12,979 nucleotides of DNA from Gammaproteobacteria bacterium RBG_16_57_12 (GTDB taxonomy: Bacteria; Pseudomonadota; Gammaproteobacteria; RBG-16-57-12), in assembly GCA_001801365.1 (NCBI GenBank), contig MGXL01000078.1:1-12979 (forward strand), in the 5' to 3' direction. Both the position numbers and the translations under genes were made by a program. Below are positions 6,313-12,979 of this stretch, piece after piece; position 1 is the first letter of the stretch, and each line of letters starts with the position of its first letter. A model generated the notes under the pieces. That model saw only the letters and a list, made by a program, of their open reading frames with translations. It did no database searches and was not told the origin of the DNA.

Positions 6313-7782
6313 TCAGTGCACCTCGATCATGTGAACCGTGCCGTCCGGCAGTACCTCCACCATCTGGCCCTCGGGCTCATCCAGAAATAATACGGTAGCG
6401 GCCAGACAGACGACAGCCGCCAGGGCAATCACCAGAAAGAATGCGCCCGGTGAGACGAAGGACAATACGGTAAGGAACACTACCCCGCCGACATTGCCAT
6501 AGGCGCCGGCCATGCCGGCAATCTGCCCGGTGAGCCGGCGCTTGATCAGCGGGACAATGGCGAATACCGCGCCATTTCCGGCATTGACGAACAGCGAGGC
6601 GAAAATGGTCACGGCCACGGCCGCGGCGATCGACCAGCTGCTGTCGATAAGACTCATCAGAAAATAACCCGCTATCAGGCCGGCCAGGATAACCACCAAG
6701 GTACGCTTGCGGCCATATTGATCACTGAGCCAGCCGCCGGCGGGGCGCAGGACAAAATTCAGGCCGGCGAAGACTGATGCAATCAGCCCCGCGGCGACCG
6801 CGGGCAGTTTAAAGGTGTCCATGAAAAACAGCGGCAGCATGGAAATGACCGCGAGCTCGGAGCCAAAGGTGACCATATAGGCCAGGCTCAGCACCGTCAC
6901 CTGCTTGAACTTGTAACGCTCGAGCTCCGGCACCGATTGTTTGAAGACATGGCCGTTCACCCGGAAGATGCGCATCGCCTGAAACAGATAGATACCAGCC
7001 AATGTTATATAGATGAATGTACAGACGCCGGCGGAGAGCAATCTGAGATTGGCCGGACCCAGCTTCCAGGCCAGCACCGCCAGCACGGCATACATGGGTA
7101 TGTTCAGCAGCAGATACTGGAAGAAGTCCCAGGCACTGGAGACCTCCATGGCGCCGCTCTTTTTCGGTTTAAAGTACGTTGAACCCTTGGGGGTATCACT
7201 TACAGAATAATAGAACACAAGGGCATAGATCAGGGCAATGATGCCGGAGGTGGCAATGGCGTAGCGCCAGCCGTCCGCCCCACCGAACCATAAAGCCAGT
7301 GTCGGCAGCGTGACAGCAGCAGCAGCGGACCCGGCGTTACCCCAGCCGCCATAAATACCGGCCGCGATACCGGACTGTTTGGCAGGATACCACTCGCTGA
7401 CCAGACGGATGCCGATGACAAACCCGGCCCCGGTAAAACCCATCAGGAAACGCATCAGCGCCAGTTGCTGGTAGCTGTCGGCGAAGGCGAAGCCGAGACA
7501 CAGCAAGCCGGATATGATCAGCAGCAGCGAGAATATCCGCCGTGGCCCGTAGGCATCCACCAGCATACCGATAATGATGCGCGCCGGAATGGTGAGCGCG
7601 ACATTGAGGATCAGCAGGGCCTTGATCTCCTGGTCACTCAGCCCGAAGGTTTCGCGTATGGCCACCAGCAGAGGCGCATGACTGAACCAGATGATAAAGG
7701 TGATGAAGAAGGCGATCCAGCTCATGTGCAGGATCTTCGTCTTTCCGCTGAATGCGAATAATGTGAATTTATTTTCTGACAT
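6313..7782 (-). CDS. narK: NarK/NasA-type nitrate/nitrite transporter, major facilitator superfamily (489 aa)
   Basis: I place the start at the ATG at 7782-7780, preceded by an AAGGGAAG ribosome-binding site; the upstream open frame to 7938 crosses the sigma-54 promoter and is not translated. The protein has about 12 hydrophobic segments and both nitrate signatures of the NNP family: GFTGAGFVIGIR (115-126) leading to GIYGGWGNAGSA (142-153) in the first half, and GMAGAYGNVGG in the second. The arginine after the first signature is the usual substrate-binding position. A long cytoplasmic middle loop follows segment 6. It imports nitrate across the inner membrane for the reductases encoded divergently. 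It is first in an operon with the phosphatase/kinase fusion. In assimilatory clusters the same protein is often called NasA; I avoid that name because it is also used for the reductase. Confidence 0.93.
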   Translation of the reverse strand: MSENKFTLFAFSGKTKILHMSWIAFFITFIIWFSHAPLLVAIRETFGLSDQEIKALLILNVALTIPARIIIGMLVDAYGPRRIFSLLLIISGLLCLGFAFADSYQQLALMRFLMGFTGAGFVIGIRLVSEWYPAKQSGIAAGIYGGWGNAGSAAAAVTLPTLALWFGGADGWRYAIATSGIIALIYALVFYYSVSDTPKGSTYFKPKKSGAMEVSSAWDFFQYLLLNIPMYAVLAVLAWKLGPANLRLLSAGVCTFIYITLAGIYLFQAMRIFRVNGHVFKQSVPELERYKFKQVTVLSLAYMVTFGSELAVISMLPLFFMDTFKLPAVAAGLIASVFAGLNFVLRPAGGWLSDQYGRKRTLVVILAGLIAGYFLMSLIDSSWSIAAAVAVTIFASLFVNAGNGAVFAIVPLIKRRLTGQIAGMAGAYGNVGGVVFLTVLSFVSPGAFFLVIALAAVVCLAATVLFLDEPEGQMVEVLPDGTVHMIEVH

Positions 7783-7822
7783 TGGAGTACTTCCCTTCGT
7801 TGGTAATGAACAACTCGGATAT

Positions 7823-7838
7823 GGCAAGTACCGTGCCA
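7823..7838 (-). promoter_or_regulatory. Sigma-54 promoter of the narK-kinase operon
   Basis: On the minus strand TGGCACGGTACTTGCC matches the sigma-54 consensus TGGCACG-N4-TTGCW at every fixed position; only the final W is C. The GG (-24) and GC (-12) are correctly spaced. The predicted start is near 7812, about 30 bases before the narK ATG. The same bases also form an imperfect hairpin (arms 7818-7826 and 7834-7842, one mismatch), probably incidental. Confidence 0.88.
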
Positions 7839-7902
7839 GATCACCAAGACATTGTTTGCAAAGGAATGTAGCGGCATGGAGGTGAAAGGGCGCGGTGATG
7901 GA

Positions 7903-7919
7903 GGCACAGAGGCGGTGCA
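7903..7919 (-). promoter_or_regulatory. NtrC-like enhancer site, proximal, for narK
   Basis: On the minus strand TGCACCGCCTCTGTGCC matches the NtrC consensus TGCACCAAWWTGGTGCA at 11 of 17 positions, including both half-site cores GCAC-N7-GTGC. Its centre is about 99 bases upstream of the predicted sigma-54 start. Confidence 0.65.
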
Positions 7920-7933
7920 GCTCATGAGCAGAT

Positions 7934-7950
7934 TGCACCGGGATAGGAAA
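7934..7950. promoter_or_regulatory. NtrC-like half-site, distal, for narK
   Basis: TGCACC (7934-7939) is a perfect half-site; its partner half is poor (about 10 of 17 over the whole site). Its centre lies 31 bp, three helical turns, from the proximal site and about 130 bases upstream of the predicted start. Together with 7913-7919 it also forms a 7-bp inverted repeat (CGGTGCA/TGCACCG) around a perfect GCTCATGAGC palindrome. Confidence 0.4.
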
Positions 7951-7968
7951 GGGATAATCAGTTTGCGG

Positions 7969-8427
7969 TTAGTCGGTCTTGACCTCGATGCTGACCTCCG
8001 CGCCCTCTATCGCCTTGAGATAGTCTTTCTCTTCTTCCTTGATCAACGGGCGGCCGGAGATGATCAGGGCATTGTCTTCAGGCGGCGCAAATAGATCGGG
8101 TAGCAGGGTGCTGGTGTATTTATCCATTTCATAGCTTGATGCCGGCATATTTAGAATGCTGTAGGGGATCGAGAGATCCAGAGGCCTTTCGGGGCTGACG
8201 CTTTTAACTTCAGCAGGGTGAGTCTTGTCAGGCGGCTGTGGATTTTTGGCTATTTCAGGAGGCTCGGTTCCGACATCGGGGTGTTGCTCGGGAAGTGCGG
8301 GGGCCACTTGAGAGGTTTGTTTCTTTTCCACCGGCTGAGGAGCGATGGGCGTCTTTGTGTCGCAGCCCCCGCACTGGCATAGCACTATACTGCCACACAC
8401 TGCAATCAATAAACTTCTTAACTTCAT
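7969..8427 (-). CDS. Small Pro-rich putative lipoprotein of unknown function (152 aa)
   Basis: I chose the ATG at 8427-8425, which opens a signal peptide (KLR then a hydrophobic stretch to about residue 17); longer starts add seven or eight residues before it. Four cysteines lie at 11, 17, 19 and 22 in the SIVLCQCGGC region. One of these probably carries the lipid, but none has a textbook lipobox, so the lipoprotein call is tentative. Residues about 25-80 are a proline- and lysine-rich flexible linker. A more compact C-terminal part (about 84-152) has LLPDLFAPPEDNALIISG at 108-125 and an acidic/basic helix, and matches no family I recognise. It lies between the divergent nitrate operons and has its own -10 box. 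A role in nitrate metabolism is possible only from position. Confidence 0.75.
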   Translation of the reverse strand: MKLRSLLIAVCGSIVLCQCGGCDTKTPIAPQPVEKKQTSQVAPALPEQHPDVGTEPPEIAKNPQPPDKTHPAEVKSVSPERPLDLSIPYSILNMPASSYEMDKYTSTLLPDLFAPPEDNALIISGRPLIKEEEKDYLKAIEGAEVSIEVKTD

Positions 8428-8513
8428 GGTCCGTCTATACAACATCAACTGGTATCAGAGTATACATCTCCCCATTGTTGGCGGAAGAACAGGCCGCTCC
8501 GGCAGCGCGCCCT

Positions 8514-8519
8514 ATTATA
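8514..8519 (-). promoter_or_regulatory. Sigma-70 -10 box of the small lipoprotein gene
   Basis: On the minus strand a perfect TATAAT lies about 87 bases upstream of the lipoprotein ATG. The -35 region at 16-17 bp spacing (around 8536-8542) is poor, which suggests low or activator-dependent expression. It would give a leader of about 80 bases. Confidence 0.55.
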
Positions 8520-8535
8520 CCGCCGGCACTATCGC

Positions 8536-8552
8536 TGCACTAATAATGTACA
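8536..8552 (+). promoter_or_regulatory. NtrC-like enhancer site, distal, for nirB
   Basis: TGCACTAATAATGTACA matches the NtrC consensus TGCACCAAWWTGGTGCA at 13 of 17 positions. Its centre is about 153 bases upstream of the predicted nirB start and 30 bp from the proximal site. It covers the -35 region of the divergent small lipoprotein gene. Confidence 0.65.
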
Positions 8553-8565
8553 TAATTAATTTTCC

Positions 8566-8582
8566 TGCAATGCGCTGGTGCG
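8566..8582 (+). promoter_or_regulatory. NtrC-like enhancer site, proximal, for nirB
   Basis: TGCAATGCGCTGGTGCG has a strong right half (TGGTGC) and a TGCA left half, 10 of 17 consensus positions. Its centre is about 123 bases upstream of the predicted start. The 30-bp spacing from the distal site puts both on the same DNA face, as in the glnA enhancer. Confidence 0.55.
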
Positions 8583-8670
8583 TTGCAATCGTGCACATCG
8601 TGTGACGCGTGCTCAACTGATCAGATATTCGTCTCAACAAAACAACGACATAAGATTTATTGCACACTGC

Positions 8671-8686
8671 TGGCACACATCTTGCC
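8671..8686 (+). promoter_or_regulatory. Sigma-54 promoter of the nirB-nirD-nasA operon
   Basis: TGGCACACATCTTGCC carries the sigma-54 elements TGGCAC and TTGC with N5 between them. The predicted start is near 8697, about 30 bases before the nirB ATG, the same geometry as at narK. Confidence 0.85.
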
Positions 8687-8726
8687 ATTGCCGGGTTATC
8701 GCTATTTGTAATCATGGAGCCCGCGC

Positions 8727-11156
8727 ATGAAAGAAAAACTGGTCCTGGTCGGCAACGGCATGGCCGGGGTACGCACCCTGGAAGAGTTGCTGAAGATCGC
8801 CCCGGATATGTATGACATCACCGTGTTCGGCGCCGAGCCTTACGGCAATTACAACCGTATCATGCTCTCCCCGGTTCTGGCCGGTGAGAAGACCATCAAT
8901 GATATTATCCTCAATGATCGTCAGTGGTATGCAGAGCTTAATATCACCCTGCACACCGGAAAAGTGATTGCCAGAATCGATAGACGCCAGCGCAAGGTGA
9001 TGGCCGATGACGGCACCGAGGCGGCCTATGATCGGCTGTTGCTGGCCACCGGCTCCAATCCCTTCATCATTCCGGTGCCGGGCTGTGATCTGCCGGGCGT
9101 GATTGGTTTTCGGGATATCAGGGACGTGCATACCATGCTGGACACCGCCAGGAGTTTCAAACATGCGGTGGTGATCGGCGGCGGCCTGCTGGGCCTGGAA
9201 GCGGCCAATGGCCTGAAGCTGCAAGGCATGAATGTCACCGTGGTGCACCTGACCGATACGCTGATGGAACGGCAACTGGATAAAGTGGCCGGACAGCTGT
9301 TGCAGAAATCCCTGGAAGAGCGTGGCCTGCATTTTCTGCTGGCGACCCAGACCGAGGCGATCCTCGGCGAGGATCGGGTCAAAGGGGTGCGCTTCAAAGG
9401 CGGACTGGAGATTGCTTCTGATCTGGTGGTGATGGCGGCGGGCATACGCCCCAATACCCTGCTGGCAAAGCAGGCCGGCATCCATTGCGAGCGTGGTATC
9501 GTGGTCAACGATACCCTGCAGACCTATGACCCCAGGATCTACGCCGTGGGGGAATGTGTGCAACACCGCGGTCAGACCTATGGCCTGGTGGCACCGCTGT
9601 TCGAGCAGGCCAAAGTGTGCGCCAACCACCTGGCCCGGTATGGCATTGGACGCTATGAAGGTTCAGTCACTTCCACCAAGCTCAAGGTGACCGGGATCGA
9701 GCTGTTTTCCGCCGGTGATTTTCAAGGTGATGAAACGACAGAAAACATTGTGATGAAAGATGCCTCGCGGGGCGTCTATAAAAAACTCGTGTTAAAGGAC
9801 AATCGTATCCACGGCGCGGTGATGTATGGCGACACGGTGGATGGCGCCTGGTATTTTCAATTACTGCGTGATGGCACCGATATCAGCGATTTCCGGCATA
9901 CGCTGATGTTCGGCCAGGCCCATCTGGGCGATGCCGGCCATGGCGGAAAAAATGCCGCCGCGGCCATGAGCGATGACATGGAGGTCTGTGGCTGCAACGG
10001 CGTGAGCAAGGGTGACATTGTCAGGGCCATCACCAGCAAGGGCCTGTTTACCCTGGATGATGTGCGTATGCATACCAAGGCGTCCGCATCCTGCGGCTCC
10101 TGCACCGGCCTGGTTGAACAGATACTGGCCTCGACCGTCGGCGATTATTCCGTATCCACCAAGGTCAGGCCGCTGTGCAAATGCACGGATCATCCGCATA
10201 ACCATGTGCGCAAGGCCATACACGAGCAGCATCTCACCAGCATCCGCGCCGTGATGGATTTTCTGGAATGGAAATCACCGGATGGCTGCTCGTCATGCCG
10301 CCCGGCGCTCAATTATTATTGTCTCGCCACCTGGCCGGCCGAGGCCAGGGATGATCCGCAATCGCGTTTTATCAACGAGCGCGTCCACGCCAACATTCAA
10401 AAAGACGGCACCTATTCGGTGGTGCCGCGCATGTGGGGCGGCGTGACCACGCCCAACGAGCTGCGCGCCATTGCCGATGTGGCCGACAAATTCAGGATTC
10501 CTACCGTGAAGGTCACCGGGGGGCAGCGCATCGATCTGCTGGGTGTGAAAAAGGAAGATCTACCGGCTGTCTGGGCGGATCTGAACAACGCGGGCATGGT
10601 ATCCGGACACGCCTATGGTAAATCCCTGCGCACGGTAAAAACCTGCGTGGGCTCCGAGTGGTGCCGCTTCGGCACCCAGGATTCCACCGGCCTGGGGATC
10701 CGGCTGGAACAAAAGACCTGGGGCTCATGGATGCCACACAAGTTCAAGATGGCGGTTTCCGGTTGCCCGCGCAATTGCGCCGAGGCCACCATCAAGGATT
10801 TTGGCGTGGTGTGCGTGGATTCCGGCTACGAGCTGCACGTGGGCGGCAACGGCGGGGTCAAGGTGCGCGCCACCGACCTGCTGTGCAAGGTCACGACCCC
10901 CGGGCAGGTGGAGGAATATTGCTATGCCTTTATCCAGCTCTACCGTGAGGAGGCGCATTATCTGGAGCGGACTGCGCCCTGGATCGAGCGGGTGGGATTG
11001 TCCTATGTGAAGGAGAAGGTCGTGGAAGATGCGGGCACGCGCCTGGCATTGGCCGGGCGCTTTCGTGAATCGCAGCGCCATTTTCAGCATGATCCGTGGG
11101 CAACGGAGGTCGAGGAGCGGCGTGAGAATTACCTACCCATCAAAAAACTTGGGTGA
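8727..11156 (+). CDS. nirB: Assimilatory NAD(P)H nitrite reductase, large subunit (809 aa)
   Basis: It reduces nitrite to ammonium with six electrons from NAD(P)H in the cytoplasm. GGAG eight bases before the ATG fixes the start. The N-terminal half is a two-dinucleotide FAD/NAD(P)H oxidoreductase: VGNGMAG at 8-14 binds FAD, VIGGGLLGLE at 149-158 binds NAD(P)H, and YAVGEC at 272-277 is the second FAD contact. A BFD-like [2Fe-2S] module follows with C421, C423, C456 and C459. Further Cys pairs are at 484/486 and 521/524. The C-terminal part is the sirohaem/[4Fe-4S] reductase, with cluster ligands C640, C646, C680 and C684 in TCVGSEWC and SGCPRNC. Length is normal for the family and nothing is missing. 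It is first gene of the nirB-nirD-nasA operon, under a sigma-54 promoter. Also called nasB or nasD in assimilatory clusters. Confidence 0.97.
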   Translation: MKEKLVLVGNGMAGVRTLEELLKIAPDMYDITVFGAEPYGNYNRIMLSPVLAGEKTINDIILNDRQWYAELNITLHTGKVIARIDRRQRKVMADDGTEAAYDRLLLATGSNPFIIPVPGCDLPGVIGFRDIRDVHTMLDTARSFKHAVVIGGGLLGLEAANGLKLQGMNVTVVHLTDTLMERQLDKVAGQLLQKSLEERGLHFLLATQTEAILGEDRVKGVRFKGGLEIASDLVVMAAGIRPNTLLAKQAGIHCERGIVVNDTLQTYDPRIYAVGECVQHRGQTYGLVAPLFEQAKVCANHLARYGIGRYEGSVTSTKLKVTGIELFSAGDFQGDETTENIVMKDASRGVYKKLVLKDNRIHGAVMYGDTVDGAWYFQLLRDGTDISDFRHTLMFGQAHLGDAGHGGKNAAAAMSDDMEVCGCNGVSKGDIVRAITSKGLFTLDDVRMHTKASASCGSCTGLVEQILASTVGDYSVSTKVRPLCKCTDHPHNHVRKAIHEQHLTSIRAVMDFLEWKSPDGCSSCRPALNYYCLATWPAEARDDPQSRFINERVHANIQKDGTYSVVPRMWGGVTTPNELRAIADVADKFRIPTVKVTGGQRIDLLGVKKEDLPAVWADLNNAGMVSGHAYGKSLRTVKTCVGSEWCRFGTQDSTGLGIRLEQKTWGSWMPHKFKMAVSGCPRNCAEATIKDFGVVCVDSGYELHVGGNGGVKVRATDLLCKVTTPGQVEEYCYAFIQLYREEAHYLERTAPWIERVGLSYVKEKVVEDAGTRLALAGRFRESQRHFQHDPWATEVEERRENYLPIKKLG

Positions 11157-11165
11157 GGAATATAT

Positions 11166-11202
11166 ATGTAGGGTGGGCACAAAAGGCGTGCCCACCCTAC
11201 AT
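11166..11202. repeat. REP-like palindrome in the nirB-nirD gap
   Basis: ATGTAGGGTGGGCAC (11166-11180) and its exact complement (11188-11202) form a 15-bp perfect stem with the 7-base loop AAAAGGC. The GTAGGGTGGGCAC motif is a dispersed-repeat type, sharing GGGTGGG with the element at 4439-4517. It starts nine bases after the nirB stop and has no T tract (ATTGAATT follows), so it is more likely an mRNA stabiliser or partial attenuator than a full terminator. Confidence 0.75.
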
Positions 11203-11228
11203 TGAATTAAATCGAGGCATTGAGAAAG

Positions 11229-11561
11229 ATGAGCGACTGGATTGAAATAGGTCACATCAACGATATTCCCAGGCAGGGCGCCCGGGTGGTGAACACACCG
11301 CAAGGCGATATCGGAATCTTTCGTACCGCGGAGGATGAATTATTCGCCCTGCGCGACAGCTGCCCGCACAAGGGCGGGTCCTTGTCACAGGGCATTGTTC
11401 ACGGCAGGCGTGTCACCTGTCCGTTACATAACTGGCATATTGAGCTGACGACGGGTGAGGCGGTTGCGCCGGACCAGGGCTGCGCGGCCGTGTACCCGAT
11501 CAGGATCGATGGCGGGCGGATCTCTATTTCGCTGCCGCTGCAAATCAATCAGGCCGTATGA
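11229..11561 (+). CDS. nirD: Nitrite reductase small subunit, Rieske type (110 aa)
   Basis: Partner of NirB in the assimilatory nitrite reductase. The ATG at 11229 follows a weak GAGAAAG; a TTG at 11220 is a less likely start. The protein is a single Rieske-like domain with a complete [2Fe-2S] ligand set: CPHKGG and, 15 residues after the His, CPLHNWH. Many nitrite reductase small subunits, including E. coli NirD as I recall, lack these ligands, so this one belongs to the iron-sulfur-bearing group and may carry electrons. The gene is separated from nirB by a 72-bp gap containing a strong palindrome. Its stop overlaps the nasA start (ATGA), indicating translational coupling. Length is normal. 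Confidence 0.95.
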   Translation: MSDWIEIGHINDIPRQGARVVNTPQGDIGIFRTAEDELFALRDSCPHKGGSLSQGIVHGRRVTCPLHNWHIELTTGEAVAPDQGCAAVYPIRIDGGRISISLPLQINQAV

Positions 11562-12979
11562 GCGAAGCAGTAGCGACGACTTGCCCCTATTGTGGCGTGG
11601 GCTGCGGTCTACGGATTAGCGTTAATGGGCAAGGTGATGTAATCGTTGGGGGGGATGCAACACATCCCGCCAATCACGGCCGGTTGTGCTCGAAAGGATC
11701 GGCCCTGGGTGAAACCGTTGAATTGAATGGGCGGCTGCTTTATCCTGAATTCAAGGGCGAACGTGTGGATTGGGATGCCGCGCTCAACACGGTGGCCGAT
11801 GGTTTTTCGCGCATCCTCAGAGAACATGGGCCCGATGCCATTGCCTTTTACGTTTCCGGCCAGCTGCTCACCGAGGACTACTATGTCGCCAACAAGCTGA
11901 TGAAGGGTTATATCGGCACGGCGAATATCGATACCAACTCGCGTCTGTGCATGTCCTCGAGTGTTGCGGGACACCGGCGTGCCTTCGGGTCGGATACCGT
12001 ACCCTGCAATTATGAAGACCTGGAGCGCGCCAAGCTGATCGTGTTGACAGGCGCCAACAGCGCCTGGTGTCATCCGGTGCTGTACCAGCGCATGGTGCAG
12101 GCCAAAAAGAATAATCCGGATCTGATGATCGTGGTGATCGACCCGCGCCGCACCGCGACCTGCGATATCGCCGATCTGCATTTGCCCCTGCGCTCCGGAA
12201 CCGATGCCGTGTTGTTCAATGGTCTGCTGAATTATCTGCGCGAGAATGGCGAATGGAACGAGCAATTCGTAGCGAATTGCACTGAAGGTATGGAAGAGGC
12301 CATGGCCTGTGCGGCAACCAGCGCGCCATCACTGGAAGCTGTGGCGGCACGCTGTGGCCTTGATAAACAGCCGCTTGAACAATTCTACCGGCTGTTTGCC
12401 CGCACCGAACGGGTGGTGACGGTGTACTCACAGGGCATCAATCAATCCAGCAGTGGCACCGACAAGGTCAACGCCATCATCAATTGCCATTTGTTGACCG
12501 GGCGCATCGGCCGTCCCGGCATGGGACCGTTTTCCTTCACCGGGCAGCCCAACGCCATGGGCGGGCGCGAGGTGGGCGGGCTGGCGAATCAACTGGCCGC
12601 GCACATGGATGTTGAAAATACTCTGCATCGAAACCTGGTGCAACGGTTCTGGACCGCGCCGCGCATGGCACAGTACGCCGGGCTCAAGGCGGTGGATATG
12701 TTTGAGGCCATGGCCGCAGGCCGGATCAAGGCGGTGTGGATCATGGGCACCAATCCGGTGGTGAGTATGCCGGATGCCGACCGGGTGCGCGCGGCTCTGA
12801 AAAAATGTGATCTGGTGGTGGTATCCGACTGCGTGCGTGAGACGGACACCACCGCCCTGGCCCATGTATTGCTGCCCGCGCTGGGCTGGGCGGAAAAAGA
12901 TGGCACAGTGACCAATTCCGAGCGACGCATCTCGCGCCAGCGCGCCTTTTTGCCTGCGCCTGGTGATGCGAAGCCGGAT
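11558..12979 (+). CDS. nasA: Assimilatory nitrate reductase catalytic subunit, 5' part (474 residues visible)
   Basis: It reduces nitrate to nitrite in the cytoplasm using a Mo-bis-MGD cofactor and an N-terminal [4Fe-4S] cluster. The frame opens with an ATG overlapping the nirD stop and stays open to the window end. Cluster ligands are C9, C12, C16 (CPYCGVGC) and C44 (RLCSKGS). C131, in NTNSRLCMSS, is the expected molybdenum ligand. The block around TGQPNAMGGREVGGLANQ and the later MGTNPVVSMPDAD are typical of NasA/NarB-type enzymes of the molybdopterin oxidoreductase family. There is no Tat signal, as expected for a cytoplasmic assimilatory enzyme. Family members are about 700-900 residues, so roughly half is seen; any C-terminal [2Fe-2S] domain is outside. 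It is the third gene of the operon. Minus frames over this region are shadows. Confidence 0.95.
   Translation, partial: MSEAVATTCPYCGVGCGLRISVNGQGDVIVGGDATHPANHGRLCSKGSALGETVELNGRLLYPEFKGERVDWDAALNTVADGFSRILREHGPDAIAFYVSGQLLTEDYYVANKLMKGYIGTANIDTNSRLCMSSSVAGHRRAFGSDTVPCNYEDLERAKLIVLTGANSAWCHPVLYQRMVQAKKNNPDLMIVVIDPRRTATCDIADLHLPLRSGTDAVLFNGLLNYLRENGEWNEQFVANCTEGMEEAMACAATSAPSLEAVAARCGLDKQPLEQFYRLFARTERVVTVYSQGINQSSSGTDKVNAIINCHLLTGRIGRPGMGPFSFTGQPNAMGGREVGGLANQLAAHMDVENTLHRNLVQRFWTAPRMAQYAGLKAVDMFEAMAAGRIKAVWIMGTNPVVSMPDADRVRAALKKCDLVVVSDCVRETDTTALAHVLLPALGWAEKDGTVTNSERRISRQRAFLPAPGDAKPD

Noticed and set aside
7818..7842. Hairpin in the narK upstream region as an ANTAR/NasT-type antitermination leader
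   Set aside because: The hairpin coincides with the sigma-54 -24/-12 element, so it lies upstream of the transcript; no paired hairpins with six-base loops or a U-tailed terminator follow.
7783..7938. N-terminal extension of the NarK frame by 52 residues
   Set aside because: The extension runs across the sigma-54 promoter and NtrC site, and the resulting residues do not look like a NarK N-terminus.
8712..9629. 305-residue minus-strand open frame inside nirB
   Set aside because: It is the antisense shadow of the well-conserved FAD/NAD(P)H domain and is His/Gln-rich without a recognisable domain.
11609..12265. 218-residue minus-strand open frame inside nasA (also 12428-12865)
   Set aside because: Both lie opposite conserved molybdoenzyme sequence and show no domain of their own.

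Overview
The window looks like a chromosomal segment of a gammaproteobacterium of moderately high GC. Evidence for this is the nas-type nitrate assimilation layout (narK-type transporter, fused PP2C/kinase, nirB, nirD, nasA; Pseudomonas aeruginosa has a similar gene set), sigma-54/NtrC-style promoters, and short palindromic repeats of the GGGTGGG class. The species cannot be named from the sequence.

Left part (1-4578). Two overlapping minus-strand genes encode an exported DUF3047-type protein (cut by the window edge) and a large lipoprotein of unknown function. Divergent to them is a periplasmic protein that joins a c-type haem site to a Vgb-like beta-propeller. It ends at a strong hairpin shared with a convergent GNAT acetyltransferase carrying a YoaP-like C-terminal domain. 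A 335-bp gene-free stretch (4244-4578) follows, holding several inverted repeats.

Right part (4579-12979). This is a nitrate assimilation locus. On the minus strand, a NarK/NasA-type nitrate transporter and a membrane-anchored PP2C phosphatase/Ser-Thr kinase fusion form a two-gene operon. On the plus strand, nirB, nirD and nasA form a second operon, with nasA running off the end. Between the two divergent operons is a small Pro-rich putative lipoprotein gene (minus strand). Nitrate enters through NarK, is reduced to nitrite by NasA and to ammonium by NirBD.

Regulation is legible in the sequence. Both operons have a near-consensus sigma-54 promoter (TGGCAC-N5-TTGC) whose predicted start lies about 30 nt before the start codon. 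Both also have a pair of NtrC-like sites about 30 bp apart, roughly 100-155 bp upstream. This points to nitrogen-limitation control by NtrC/RpoN, and the short leaders leave little room for a NasT/NasR antitermination leader. One NtrC-like site also overlaps the probable sigma-70 promoter of the small lipoprotein gene.

No CRISPR array, transposase, tRNA or rRNA was seen. The genes are mostly known families. The least understood parts are the two lipoproteins, the kinase/phosphatase fusion inside the transporter operon, and the cytochrome/propeller fusion.
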